Source: Capnocytophaga catalasegens (GTDB lineage Bacteria > Bacteroidota > Bacteroidia > Flavobacteriales > Flavobacteriaceae). From it: a stretch of 64,000 nt of DNA. The stretch covers positions 31,239 to 95,238 of the forward strand of contig NZ_BPMA01000065.1 of assembly GCF_026005215.1 (NCBI RefSeq), given 5' to 3'. Shown here one piece after another: positions 15,979-25,683 of the stretch (the first letter of the stretch is position 1; each line of letters opens with the position of its first letter). Both the position numbers and the translations under genes were made by a program. The notes beneath the pieces are model-generated. The model ran no database searches. It was not told the origin of the DNA and saw only the letters and a program-made list of their open reading frames with translations.

Positions 15979-17286
15979 ATGATTTCTACGATTTTATTTA
16001 TTTTACTACTGACCATAAGCGTTGGATTATTTGTACAAAATAGTAAAAAATTGTTACGTAATATTCGATTGGGACAATCTGTACAGATATTAGGTACTCG
16101 TTCAGAGCGTTTTCGACGTATGCTTTGGTTGGCATTTGGACAAGGTAAAATGACCATTCGACCTATTGCAGGTATACTTCATATTGTGGTGTATTTTGGT
16201 TTTTTGGTTGTTAATCTGGAAATGATCGAAATTATTTTAGATGGAATAATAGGTACTCACCGAATTTTCAAATTTTTTGGTGGATTTTATACATTTCTTA
16301 TCACGAGTTTTGAGATTTTAGCCTTGTTGGTAATTATTTCAGTAACTATCCTTTGGATTCGTCGTAACTTATTGAAAATAAGTCGTTTTCAAAAAAAAGA
16401 ATTACGTGGTTTTGCCCAAAAAGACGCCAATATAATTCTTTATTTTGAAGCTATTCTGATGGGACTTTTTCTATTGATGAATGCCTCAGATTTACAATTA
16501 CAACAATTAGGAATCTATCCTACGATAGGAAAATTTCCTATAAGCCAATATGTAAGTTTTCTATTTACGAATATGTCGCCAAAAGTTATTTTTCTGATAG
16601 AAAGAGCTTGTTGGTGGTTACATATTATTGGAGTTTGTGTCTTTCTAAATTATTTATATTATTCAAAGCATTTGCATATTTTGTTAGCATTTCCTTATAC
16701 TTTTTTTACTTCAATAAAGCCAAAAGGTCAGTTGGATAATTTAGAATCAGTAACAAAAGAAGTAAAATTGATGCTTGACCCTACGGTAAATCCTTTTGAA
16801 CAATCTGTTGATAATGAGCAACTTCCTGCTAAATTTGGTGCATCTGACGCCATAGACCTTTCGTGGGTTCAAATTTTGGGAGCTTATACTTGTACTGAAT
16901 GTGGACGCTGTACCGACGAATGTCCTGCTAATATGACAGGTAAATTACTTTCTCCGAGAAAAATAATGATGGATACTCGTGATCGTATTGAGGAAATTGC
17001 AAAAAACATTGACAAAAATGGAAGTTTTGTTCCTGATGGAAAACAATTACTCAATGACTATATTACACCCGAAGAATTATGGGCATGTACTACGTGCAAT
17101 GCCTGTGTTGAAGCCTGCCCGATAGAATTAAATCCACTTTCAATAATAATGGATATGAGGCGTTATTTGGTTATGGAGAAATCGGCAGCGCCAGCACCTC
17201 TTAATACAATGATGATATGCTTGGAAAATAATGTAGCTCCTTGGGCATATAATCCTTCCGATCGAATGAAGGTATTTGATGAATAA
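15979..17286 (+). CDS. HdrC-like membrane (Fe-S)-binding protein
   Basis: A 435-residue protein with about five N-terminal transmembrane helices (to about 245, nitrate-reductase-gamma-like) and a C-terminal domain with two 4Fe-4S clusters. These are CTECGRCTDECP from residue 305 and CTTCNACVEACP from 370. Such proteins pass electrons between quinones and a soluble partner. In Flavobacteriia a second (Fe-S)-binding gene with CCG repeats (HdrB-like) usually follows. Here the next gene is clpS on the other strand, so the partner is absent or elsewhere. A -7 box TATTTTTG (15926-15933) precedes the gene by 45 nt. Confidence 0.88.
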   Translation: MISTILFILLLTISVGLFVQNSKKLLRNIRLGQSVQILGTRSERFRRMLWLAFGQGKMTIRPIAGILHIVVYFGFLVVNLEMIEIILDGIIGTHRIFKFFGGFYTFLITSFEILALLVIISVTILWIRRNLLKISRFQKKELRGFAQKDANIILYFEAILMGLFLLMNASDLQLQQLGIYPTIGKFPISQYVSFLFTNMSPKVIFLIERACWWLHIIGVCVFLNYLYYSKHLHILLAFPYTFFTSIKPKGQLDNLESVTKEVKLMLDPTVNPFEQSVDNEQLPAKFGASDAIDLSWVQILGAYTCTECGRCTDECPANMTGKLLSPRKIMMDTRDRIEEIAKNIDKNGSFVPDGKQLLNDYITPEELWACTTCNACVEACPIELNPLSIIMDMRRYLVMEKSAAPAPLNTMMICLENNVAPWAYNPSDRMKVFDE

Positions 17287-17296
17287 AAAATATAAT

Positions 17297-17572
17297 TTAC
17301 TGAATTTCAGCACTTAATCCTCCATTTAGAAGAGCTGCACAACGAGGTTCTAAATCTTCATATGAACCTGATTTGACACAACATTTTCCTTTGTAATGGA
17401 CAATCATAGCACATTGTTCTGCCTGTTCGGGAGAGTGATCGCAAATAGAAATCAGCATATCAATTACATAATCGAACGTGTTGACATCATCATTGAATAA
17501 AATAATTTTGTGTTCGTACTCTTGTGCAGGCAAGGTTTCTACATCATATTCTTCTTGTTCTTGATAGTTCAT
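17297..17572 (-). CDS. clpS: ATP-dependent Clp protease adaptor ClpS
   Basis: The 91-residue adaptor delivers N-degron substrates to ClpA/ClpC with ClpP. It has the ClpS core: HKIILFNDDVNTFDYVIDML (substrate-pocket residues in NDD and the following Thr/Met region), then HSPEQAEQCAMIVHYKGKC. The frame stays open upstream to 17653, but that extension would include a promoter. The ATG at 17572, 19 nt after a consensus -7 box, gives the normal family length. It converges with the HdrC-like gene 10 bp away. Confidence 0.94.
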   Translation of the reverse strand: MNYQEQEEYDVETLPAQEYEHKIILFNDDVNTFDYVIDMLISICDHSPEQAEQCAMIVHYKGKCCVKSGSYEDLEPRCAALLNGGLSAEIQ

Positions 17573-17590
17573 TTTTGTAATTTTAAAGGA

Positions 17591-17622
17591 CAAAAATAGA
17601 ATATTTTTATAATTGTACAAAA
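17591..17622 (-). promoter_or_regulatory. clpS promoter
   Basis: On the minus strand, -33 TTTTG (17618-17622) and -7 TATTTTTG (17591-17598) are 19 bp apart, a full match to the Bacteroidota sigma consensus. It fixes the clpS start at 17572. Confidence 0.75.
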
Positions 17623-17685
17623 TATTTTTGAAGCAGGAAGATTTTTTCTTCAAAAAATGTATTTTTGCAAAAGAAAATTGATATT

Positions 17686-19680
17686 ATGCGCTTAAAACCA
17701 TTTAATACAACCTTAGCAATCATTACATTAGCGATTATTGTTGGAATAGTTTTTCAAGATAATTTACATCTTACATTCTCCATAATTGTATCTCTTATGG
17801 GAGTGAGTATTCTGGCAGGAGTTTTACTCTTTTTTCGATTTGAAAAAATAGCTTTTTTGGGCGTATTCTTAATGTCTTTTTGTTTAGGAATGCTTATATA
17901 TGCCATTCATTATCAGCCTAATAATAAAAATCATTACATTCAAAAATTACAATCGAATCAGTTTTATACACTTAAGGGTAAAATAATTGAAATCAAAGAT
18001 AAAAAAGCAATAATTGATTTACAAAACTTCGATAATCAGAAAGTTACAGGAAAAGTACAACTTTCTTTTTCAGATACACTTTCAATAGAAAATTTAGGCA
18101 AATCTCTTTTATTTCGTACGAAATTAAATCCTATATCAAAAGTTAAAAATCCGTATCAGTTTGATTATCAGAAATATATGTCTCGGCAAAATATTTTTTG
18201 GGCAGGCTATGTTACAGATTTTCAGATATTTCCTGCAACAGATTTTTCTTTAAGAATTTTTGCTACTCGTTTGCAAAATAAAGTAGCCTCTTCGTTAAAT
18301 AATTATCCCTTTTCAGTTGAAAGTCAGGGAATTATAAAGGCTTTGTTATTAGGTATTCGCCAAGATGTGTCAGAGGAAATCTATCAGCAATACATTGATG
18401 CAGGTGCCGTACATATTTTGGCCATTTCGGGGCTTCATATCGGAATTATTGCGATGATTTTATCATATATACTTCATTTTATTTTCCGAAATAAAAAATA
18501 TAATGTACTTATTCTTAGTGTTTTAATTATATTTTTATGGGCGTATGCACTACTTACAGGGTTATCGGCTTCGGTAGTGAGAGCCGTTACGATGTTTAGT
18601 TTTCTAAGTGTTGCTTTGGAATTGAAGAAATACCAAGGAGTATATGATAATCTGATAGCTTCTATTTTTATTTTATTGATTATCAATCCTTTATATTTAT
18701 ATGATGTAGGTTTTCAACTCAGTTATTTAGCAGTTTTTTCAATAATGACATTTCTACCTATTTTTAATCGGTGGTGGTTTCCTGAAAATAAAATAATTAG
18801 ATTTTTTTATGGTATTTTAGTAGTAAGTTTTTCTGCACAAATAGGAGTTTTGCCTATAAGTTTGTATTATTTTCATCAGTTTCCAAGTTTATTTTTTATT
18901 ACTAACTTGTTTGTATTACCTTTTTTAGGAATTATTTTAGGCGTAGGAATTTTGGTTATTACATTAGCTTCATTGAATATACTTCCATCATTTTTGGTTA
19001 TTGGATATGATTTTTTAATTCGACAGATGAATGGTGTTATAGGCTTTGTATCATCTTTTAATGACTTTATTTTCAGACAGATATATTTTGATGAAAAGAT
19101 GTTAGCTATAGCTTTTACAGGAATTATTTTATTGGCATTCTGGTTACATTTTAAGAAAATTCAGTTTTTGTACGGAATGTTAGGAAGTATTTTTATTTTT
19201 CAAGCAATTCTTTTTTATAATAAATATGAAATAGAAAAAACAGCTGAACTTATTGTTTTTCAACAATATAACACTACTTTGTTAGGAGTAAGGCAAGGGG
19301 AAAAAATGTCTTTTTTCTATGGTGAAAAGGATAAGCTCCCTCAGAAATATATAACAAATTTTACAACTCAAAAAAATATAAAAAATATTGATTATCAGAA
19401 AATTACAAATGTATTTTCTTTTAAAGGAAAAATTTTTGTAGTTTTAGATGGCATTTGGTATATTGATAATTCTTTTGCGAAAATAGATTACCTGATTTTG
19501 CGAAATTCTCCAAAAATTCATTTAGATAAATTGTTACAACTAATTCGACCTCAGGTTATTATAGCTGACGGGAGCAATACCCCATGGCTTACAGAAATAT
19601 GGAAGAAAACTTGTGAAAAGAAAAATATCCCTTTTCACTTTACAGGCGAGAAGGGATATTTTCAAGTAAAAAGTAACTAA
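17686..19680 (+). CDS. comEC: ComEC/Rec2-family competence membrane protein
   Basis: A 664-residue polytopic membrane protein that would form the channel for single-stranded DNA uptake. It has an N-terminal DUF4131-like region with two or three helices and an OB-like stretch (to about 170). The Competence domain follows with the signature AISGLHIGIIAMI near 246-258 and LLTGLSASVVRAV near 287-299. The C-terminal metallo-beta-lactamase domain found in Bacillus ComEC is not evident; only about 130 residues without HxHxDH follow the membrane part. The ATG at 17686 is preferred to a TTG at 17665 because a -7 box (17660-17667) covers the latter. Confidence 0.9.
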   Translation: MRLKPFNTTLAIITLAIIVGIVFQDNLHLTFSIIVSLMGVSILAGVLLFFRFEKIAFLGVFLMSFCLGMLIYAIHYQPNNKNHYIQKLQSNQFYTLKGKIIEIKDKKAIIDLQNFDNQKVTGKVQLSFSDTLSIENLGKSLLFRTKLNPISKVKNPYQFDYQKYMSRQNIFWAGYVTDFQIFPATDFSLRIFATRLQNKVASSLNNYPFSVESQGIIKALLLGIRQDVSEEIYQQYIDAGAVHILAISGLHIGIIAMILSYILHFIFRNKKYNVLILSVLIIFLWAYALLTGLSASVVRAVTMFSFLSVALELKKYQGVYDNLIASIFILLIINPLYLYDVGFQLSYLAVFSIMTFLPIFNRWWFPENKIIRFFYGILVVSFSAQIGVLPISLYYFHQFPSLFFITNLFVLPFLGIILGVGILVITLASLNILPSFLVIGYDFLIRQMNGVIGFVSSFNDFIFRQIYFDEKMLAIAFTGIILLAFWLHFKKIQFLYGMLGSIFIFQAILFYNKYEIEKTAELIVFQQYNTTLLGVRQGEKMSFFYGEKDKLPQKYITNFTTQKNIKNIDYQKITNVFSFKGKIFVVLDGIWYIDNSFAKIDYLILRNSPKIHLDKLLQLIRPQVIIADGSNTPWLTEIWKKTCEKKNIPFHFTGEKGYFQVKSN

Positions 19681-20219
19681 TCTTTAAATGTACCTTTAAA
19701 ATTCTTCAAATATGAGTCGTATTCAGCTTGGGTTTTGACTTTTAAATAAGTATCGTCTCCCAGGAGTTTTATCATTGGTTCGAGTTGAGTAGCTGTATAG
19801 TAACCAGTTATCGGAAATAAGACTTCTCCTTTTTCATTGAGAATAATCATAGTAGGATATGCTCTAATTCCCAATGCTCCAGCAAATTCGTGTGGAGAAT
19901 TACGTGTATTAGCTTTGGCAGGGTCATATTGTGGATTTTTGTAAGTTCTATTTTGGTAAGTAACTTCTTCATTTCCTTCTCCATTAAATTTTACGGCATA
20001 GAACTTATCATTGATATATTTGGCAACATCTTTGTTTTGAAATGTATTTTTTTCTAACATTTTACAAGGACCACACCATTCGGTATATACATCAATAAAT
20101 ATTTTTTTTGGATTTTTCTTTTGAGCAACAAGCGCTTGATTTAGCGACATCCATTTGATTTCTTGTGCAGAAGCTACTCCCACCCAAAGAAATAGCATAG
20201 TGATAAATAATCTTTTCAT
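19677..20219 (-). CDS. Exported thioredoxin-family protein
   Basis: The 180-residue protein has a signal peptide (MKRLFITMLFLWVGVASAQ) and a thioredoxin fold with the redox motif WCGPCKML (Cys49, Cys52) and the cis-proline in IRAYPTMIIL near 121-130. It probably reduces or isomerises disulfides in the periplasm, possibly with electrons from DsbD at 34126-36105. Its stop overlaps the comEC stop by 4 bp on the opposite strand. It lies about 90 bp downstream of the AddB-like gene on the same strand. Confidence 0.9.
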   Translation of the reverse strand: MKRLFITMLFLWVGVASAQEIKWMSLNQALVAQKKNPKKIFIDVYTEWCGPCKMLEKNTFQNKDVAKYINDKFYAVKFNGEGNEEVTYQNRTYKNPQYDPAKANTRNSPHEFAGALGIRAYPTMIILNEKGEVLFPITGYYTATQLEPMIKLLGDDTYLKVKTQAEYDSYLKNFKGTFKD

Positions 20220-20308
20220 TCAAATAATTTTTTTAAGTTAAAAATATACTAACAAAAACTATGCCAGAGATAAAAATGAAGAAAAAAATTTAAGAAAAAA
20301 AATTAAAA

Positions 20309-23041
20309 CTAAATCTTTTTTTCTAGGAATGGTATATTTGGGTCAAAGATTTCGAGTAACAATTCTTTGAGTTTTTCTTCAAATCGATTATTTATTAAAT
20401 CGGTAATAGCCGAAGGTGTTTTATCGTTTTCATTGCGAAATCCCAAAAAGTTACTTTCGAGATTTTTAAATGAATAATTTCCTGCAAATATTTCATTATC
20501 AGTATGTTGATTTTCTTTTTTTAAAATATAGGCATACATTAGTAGTTGAAAAGCTTTATTATAATTGAAATCAGTTATTAGTTTCTGCCAACCATTTTCG
20601 TTAAGAGTTATATTACGTTGTTCTACTTTCCCCGTTTTATAATCAACGATATATAGTTGCCCATTGCGCCTTTCAATACGATCGGCAGTTCCTCTTAGAC
20701 ATATGTCGAAATCAAATTCAGGAAAACGTACCGAAGTAATTAAATCCTTTTCCAAAGCTAAAATCTCAATTGTTGTATGAGAAATTGTTCTTTTTTCCAT
20801 TTCTAAGAATTGTTCTATATATTCTTGTATTACACTGAAAATCAATGTGTTTTTACCCAAATTCTCTTCTTCTTTATACAATTCTTTAAAATATTTATCT
20901 ATTAAAAAAGGCACATTTTCTTTCATTGAATGGATGGATTCAATAGTTAAAATTTTGCCTAAATAGGGAGAAAAAAGTGCTTCAAGTGTAGCATGAACAA
21001 TGTCGCCAAAAGTACGAGCCTCCATAATTTCTTCTACATCGCGCTCTTCTCTAGCTTGCAGAATATTTTGTTTGTAAAAATCAATTGGGTTACGAATATA
21101 TGTCGTTAGAGCCGAAGGAGAAAAACCTCGTCCAGATGCAATTTCTTTTAAGCGAGTCATTACATTTTCGTCTTTTTCAATAATCATCAAATCAAATTGT
21201 GAAGCGATAACCTGTGGAGTTAATATAGTTTCAGTAATATGTAAATTATCTGCTTGTTGCGTAAGAAGTTGCAAAATGAAACGACTTTTTTCACCACCTT
21301 TAAAACTATCAGTTTCAGTATTATAGACCAAATGAATATTTTTGGCACGTTGTAATAATCGATAGAAATGGTAGGTAAAAATCGCATCTCGATGCTTGTA
21401 AGTAGGTAGCCCCAAGTTATTTTTTACATCGAAAGGAATAAAAGAATTGACACTTTTGCCAGCAGGTAAAATACCTTCATTGACCGATACTATGATAACG
21501 TTTTCAAAATCTAAATTTTGACATTCAAGCATTCCCATCAGTTGTAATCCTTGTAGTGGTTCTCCTTGAAAATCAAGTGTTTGCTTAACCAATAATTCAT
21601 TATATAAATAGTAAAGTGTTTTGGGAGTTATCAAAAAAGAATATTGATTTTCTAAATCGTATAGCTGATTGAATAATTCATAAAAACGATACAAATATTC
21701 TAATAAAAGAGCATTGGTTTCTTTTTCTTCTTCCAATTTATTTTTGAGAATAAAAATTAAATTAAAACATTGTTCAATCAATAATTTAGCAGTTATTGAT
21801 TTCGAATCTGAAAAAAGAATATTTATAATTTCTTCGTCTTCTAAAGATAATTGCTCAACAAGTTGATTTTTAGAAATATAAACCCAGTTTTTATGACGAA
21901 TATGTTGTGTGATTTGCTCAATAGAATCCTTTGACAAAATACGCTGAATAAGAGGTTGTTGCAACAGATTTTCAACATCTTTGTAGTACCAATTATTTGA
22001 TGTATATAATTTAAAAAAAGCACTAAAAAGACTACTTGTAGAGGTTTGTTTCAAAGGATATCCCATAGTAATATTCATAGGGAGTTTATTCTTGTTAATA
22101 GACTGAATAACAGGTAGTAATAGGTTTTCGTCAGCAAGAATAATAGCTGTATTTTCCCATTGAAAATCAGGTATTTGATTGACTAATTTTCCTACGTAAT
22201 GCGCTTGATTGACACTCTTGGGAACCCCTACAATATTTATATTTTTTTCAGATGAAAAATCATCTCCTTCCCATTTTCGTTCTCTATTGTTATAATATTT
22301 CCATCGAGAGAAATATTGTCGAATGAAATATCCTGCATCATGCTGATTATCAGATAGAAATGTCTTGTCAATATCCCAATAAATTTCAGAAGTGGTAGAA
22401 AGTAAAACAGACTCAATAAGTATTTCTTCCGATTGCGTTAAAGCATTGAACCCTGCGAAAATATGTAATTTGTCTTTTGATTTTTCTATATATGAATTTA
22501 TTTTTTGAGTGGCTTTTCGATATACAAAACCCCGATACCCTTGCTTTTTTAGAGTTAATTTTTCCGAAAAAGCACGATAATAAAGCCCCAATGTATTCCA
22601 AAAAGCCAAATGTTTCTCTTGCATTGGTGTAAGTTCTTGGCTTAACGACCAGTGTTCCACTTCTTTAATTGCTTTTATGTATGGAAAAATATCATTTGGG
22701 TTAATAAGATATTGGTCTATTTCGTTAAAATCTTGTAGTAAAGTTTGTCCCCAACCCACAAAAGTTTCAAAATCATCGGGTGTGTCGTTATTAGCTAAAT
22801 AAGTATTATACAATTCAAAAAGAAGCGACATATTGGGCATTATTTGATATTGCGCAATCTGTTCAACCCACGATTCCATACTTAAAAAACGAGGAGATTG
22901 ACAGATTTTGCCAATGTGTTTTGAAAAATATTTTTTCAAAAACAAAGTAGCTCGTTTGTTCGGAACAACAAAAATCATTTTTTCTGGTGAAAAATCAGGA
23001 TATTTTGTCAAAACATCAATTACAACTTTTTCTAAAAACAT
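20309..23041 (-). CDS. AddB-like PD-(D/E)XK nuclease family protein
   Basis: A 910-residue DNA-repair protein that resembles AddB/RexB. Its N-terminal region keeps helicase-like features (FVVPNKRATLFLKKYF near 25-40), and its C-terminus has a RecB-type nuclease domain. That domain runs from FGDIVHATLEALF (the His of the nuclease core, near 683) through the acidic catalytic residues to YIVDYKTGKV (Asp-x-Lys, near 805). In Bacteroidota this protein works with an AddA-type UvrD helicase to process double-strand breaks; no addA is in the window. A -7 box TATCTTTG (minus strand, 23114-23121) lies about 70 nt upstream. The ATG at 23041 starts with a conserved-looking MFLEKVVIDVL. Confidence 0.85.
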   Translation of the reverse strand: MFLEKVVIDVLTKYPDFSPEKMIFVVPNKRATLFLKKYFSKHIGKICQSPRFLSMESWVEQIAQYQIMPNMSLLFELYNTYLANNDTPDDFETFVGWGQTLLQDFNEIDQYLINPNDIFPYIKAIKEVEHWSLSQELTPMQEKHLAFWNTLGLYYRAFSEKLTLKKQGYRGFVYRKATQKINSYIEKSKDKLHIFAGFNALTQSEEILIESVLLSTTSEIYWDIDKTFLSDNQHDAGYFIRQYFSRWKYYNNRERKWEGDDFSSEKNINIVGVPKSVNQAHYVGKLVNQIPDFQWENTAIILADENLLLPVIQSINKNKLPMNITMGYPLKQTSTSSLFSAFFKLYTSNNWYYKDVENLLQQPLIQRILSKDSIEQITQHIRHKNWVYISKNQLVEQLSLEDEEIINILFSDSKSITAKLLIEQCFNLIFILKNKLEEEKETNALLLEYLYRFYELFNQLYDLENQYSFLITPKTLYYLYNELLVKQTLDFQGEPLQGLQLMGMLECQNLDFENVIIVSVNEGILPAGKSVNSFIPFDVKNNLGLPTYKHRDAIFTYHFYRLLQRAKNIHLVYNTETDSFKGGEKSRFILQLLTQQADNLHITETILTPQVIASQFDLMIIEKDENVMTRLKEIASGRGFSPSALTTYIRNPIDFYKQNILQAREERDVEEIMEARTFGDIVHATLEALFSPYLGKILTIESIHSMKENVPFLIDKYFKELYKEEENLGKNTLIFSVIQEYIEQFLEMEKRTISHTTIEILALEKDLITSVRFPEFDFDICLRGTADRIERRNGQLYIVDYKTGKVEQRNITLNENGWQKLITDFNYNKAFQLLMYAYILKKENQHTDNEIFAGNYSFKNLESNFLGFRNENDKTPSAITDLINNRFEEKLKELLLEIFDPNIPFLEKKI

Positions 23042-23205
23042 ATTGATACAAGTTGAGTAATTTATATAAAAGAAATATTATCGTTTTAATTAAAAGTATA
23101 ATTTATTTTCGAGCAAAGATACTATATTTATTGCTATTTTAAGTTGATTGAGTTAAAAATATTTTCCTTTTTTCTCGAAAAATAATAATACGAAAAGGCA
23201 AATAA

Positions 23206-23240
23206 AAATCCCTCTTAAAGTTCCATTTTAAGAGGGATTT
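23206..23240 (-). terminator. Intrinsic terminator after ftsH
   Basis: A perfect 14-bp inverted repeat (AAATCCCTCTTAAA and TTTAAGAGGGATTT) with a 7-nt loop lies 19 bp past the ftsH stop on the minus strand. It is flanked by T-rich sequence and separates ftsH from the AddB-like gene. Confidence 0.85.
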
Positions 23241-23258
23241 TGTATGTAAAAAATATTT

Positions 23259-25229
23259 TTATGAATTCTCTTTCTCTGAATTGATATTTATTTCAGAGTG
23301 ATGATGTTCGTCTTCGTTTGCAAAAGGACGTTTTCCGAAAATAGCTACCAAATCTTCTTTAAAAATGACCTCGCGTTCAAGCAATAGATTTGCCAATGTA
23401 GTTAATTTATCTTTGTTTTCACTTAGAATAGATAAAGCTCTTTGGTATTGTTCTTCAATAATTTTGTTGATTTCTTCATCAATTATTTGAGCGGTTTTCT
23501 CACTATATGGTTTGGTAAATCCGTATTCTTCACCCGAGGAGTCATAGTAAGTTAGGTTTCCAATTTTCTCATTAAGTCCATAGATAGAAACCATTGCACG
23601 CGCTTGCTTAGTTACTTTTTCAAGGTCACTTAGAGCACCAGTTGATATTTTCCCAAAAATAATTTGTTCGGCAGCACGTCCACCCAACGCAGCACACATT
23701 TCGTCCAAGATTTGTTCAGTTCGGACAATTTGACGTTCTTCAGGCAGATACCAAGCAGCACCAAGAGAACGCCCTCGCGGAACGATGGTAACTTTAACAA
23801 GTGGAGCAGCGTGTTCTAACAACCAACTAACAGTTGCGTGTCCTGATTCGTGGAAAGCAATCGCTTTTTTCTCTTCTGCTGTAATTATTTTATTTTTCTT
23901 TTCAAGACCGCCAACAATTCTATCAACAGCATCTAAAAAGTCTTGTTTGTCAACAGCATCTTTGCCTTTTCGAGCTGCTATAAGTGCAGCTTCGTTACAT
24001 ACGTTGGCAATATCAGCTCCTGAAAATCCAGGTGTTTGTTTTGCCAAGAAATCAATATCTAGCGTTTCTTTGGTTTTTATAGGACGAAGATGTACGCCGA
24101 ATATTTCTTTTCGTTCGTTCAAATCTGGCAAATCAACATAAATTTGTCTATCAAACCGCCCAGCTCGCATAAGAGCTTTGTCCAGAACATCGGCACGATT
24201 AGTAGCTGCCAATACGATAACATTGGTTTTTGTTCCAAAGCCGTCCATTTCTGTAAGTAGCTGATTTAGTGTATTTTCTCTTTCATCATTAGCTCCAGTC
24301 ATACTATTCTTTCCTCTTGCTCGTCCAATAGCATCAATTTCATCAATAAAAATAATAGAGGGTGATTTTTCTTTCGCTTGACGGAATAAATCCCTCACAC
24401 GTGAAGCACCTACACCAACAAACATTTCTACGAAATCAGAGCCCGAAAGCGAGAAAAAAGGAACATTTGCCTCACCAGCAACCGCTTTTGCTAAGAGCGT
24501 TTTTCCTGTACCTGGAGGACCGACAAGCAAAGCTCCTTTCGGAATTTTCCCTCCCAGAGAAGTGTATTTTTCTGGATTTTTTAAAAATTCAACGATTTCT
24601 TGTACTTCTTCTTTTGCTCCTTCCAATCCAGCTACATCTTTAAAAGTAACCTTTGATTCTTTATTTTCGTCAAAAAGTCGAGCTCTTGACCTTCCGATGT
24701 TAAAAAGTTGTGTACCACCGCCAGCACCACCACCAGCACGACGCATTATGAATATCCAAAATCCAACCAATAAAAGAATAGGCAAAAGCACAGAGATGAA
24801 AATATCACCAAAGAAATTCTGTTCTGTTTTATACAAAAGCTCCGATTTTGACAGATTATTTTCAGTAGCAATTTTATTGAAACGATTTTCAAAATTTTCT
24901 AAAACACCAACTTCTAATTTGTATTGGGGTACTTCGGCGCTTACTCCACGTTTGAATAAGGTACTATCAACTCGTACATCTTTGTGTTCTTCTTTTTTTA
25001 TAGCCTCAGGAGTTAAGAAAATACGTGCTTCGTGTTTATTAACTACAATTACTTTTGAAATATCACCATCGAAAAGGAATTTTTCAAACTCGATTTGCGA
25101 AATTTCTTTGGGTTGTTTCCATAAACCTGCTTCTGACAATGGATTCAGTATAAAAAATAAAAAGAGTGCCAATCCTCCGTAGAACCAAAAAGCAGAGAAT
25201 TTAGATGATTTATTGTTATTATTGCTCAT
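23259..25229 (-). CDS. ftsH: ATP-dependent zinc metalloprotease FtsH
   Basis: A 656-residue membrane-bound AAA+ protease for quality control of membrane and short-lived proteins. Two transmembrane helices (about 13-30 and 140-160) flank a periplasmic domain. The AAA module follows: Walker A GPPGTGKT near 237-244, Walker [12 protein letters not shown], and the second region of homology [19 protein letters not shown]. Zinc is bound by HESGH near 459. After the second helix comes a glycine-rich stretch (GGGAGGGTQ). rsfS starts the operon and ends 2 bp upstream. The stop is followed by a strong terminator. Confidence 0.97.
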   Translation of the reverse strand: MSNNNNKSSKFSAFWFYGGLALFLFFILNPLSEAGLWKQPKEISQIEFEKFLFDGDISKVIVVNKHEARIFLTPEAIKKEEHKDVRVDSTLFKRGVSAEVPQYKLEVGVLENFENRFNKIATENNLSKSELLYKTEQNFFGDIFISVLLPILLLVGFWIFIMRRAGGGAGGGTQLFNIGRSRARLFDENKESKVTFKDVAGLEGAKEEVQEIVEFLKNPEKYTSLGGKIPKGALLVGPPGTGKTLLAKAVAGEANVPFFSLSGSDFVEMFVGVGASRVRDLFRQAKEKSPSIIFIDEIDAIGRARGKNSMTGANDERENTLNQLLTEMDGFGTKTNVIVLAATNRADVLDKALMRAGRFDRQIYVDLPDLNERKEIFGVHLRPIKTKETLDIDFLAKQTPGFSGADIANVCNEAALIAARKGKDAVDKQDFLDAVDRIVGGLEKKNKIITAEEKKAIAFHESGHATVSWLLEHAAPLVKVTIVPRGRSLGAAWYLPEERQIVRTEQILDEMCAALGGRAAEQIIFGKISTGALSDLEKVTKQARAMVSIYGLNEKIGNLTYYDSSGEEYGFTKPYSEKTAQIIDEEINKIIEEQYQRALSILSENKDKLTTLANLLLEREVIFKEDLVAIFGKRPFANEDEHHHSEININSEKENS

Positions 25230-25231
25230 AA

Positions 25232-25606
25232 TCAGTAATTTGTTTCTATTTGTGTTATTTTAGCATCGCCCCAGAGTCCTTCTATATCATAATATTCACG
25301 AGTGCTTTTTTGGAAGATATGAACTACAACATCTATATAGTCCAACAAAATCCATTCGGCATTTTGTTCGCCTTCTATATGCCAAGGTTTCTGGTGCGAA
25401 TTACCTTGACTTACCATTTTTTGTACAGCTCCAGAAATCGCTGTAACTTGTGTATTGGAGCTACCTGTACAGATAATAAAATGGCTACAAACAGCATTTT
25501 CAATAGTGCGTAAATCCAAAATTGTAATATCCTGTCCTTTAACTTTTTGAATGCCTTCCAATATATCGGCAATTAGTAAATCTGTATTGTTTTTTTGATT
25601 TGTCAT
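25232..25606 (-). CDS. rsfS: Ribosomal silencing factor RsfS
   Basis: The 124-residue RsfS/Iojap protein binds bL14 on the 50S subunit and blocks subunit joining in starvation. The family core is clear: DITILDLRTIENAVCSHFII near 25-44, KPWHIEGEQNAEWILLDYID near 93-112, then VVVHIFQKSTREYYDIEGLW. It lies 2 bp before ftsH and is co-transcribed with it, a usual flavobacterial pairing. A -7 box TAAATTTG (minus strand, 25635-25642) lies 29 nt upstream. birA is divergent, also as in other Flavobacteriia. Confidence 0.95.
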   Translation of the reverse strand: MTNQKNNTDLLIADILEGIQKVKGQDITILDLRTIENAVCSHFIICTGSSNTQVTAISGAVQKMVSQGNSHQKPWHIEGEQNAEWILLDYIDVVVHIFQKSTREYYDIEGLWGDAKITQIETNY

Positions 25607-25683
25607 TAAAAATTAGTTATTTTGCACAAGGCGACAAATTTATAACTTTTTCTTGAATAAAAACGATTTATTGAATTAACTTT

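Noticed and set aside
17573..17653. 27-residue N-terminal extension of ClpS
   Set aside because: The stretch contains the full promoter, and the residues do not match ClpS.
24562..25182. 206-codon open frame antisense to ftsH
   Set aside because: It is a mirror of the ftsH coding sequence, with no ribosome site and biased Ser/Pro/Lys content.
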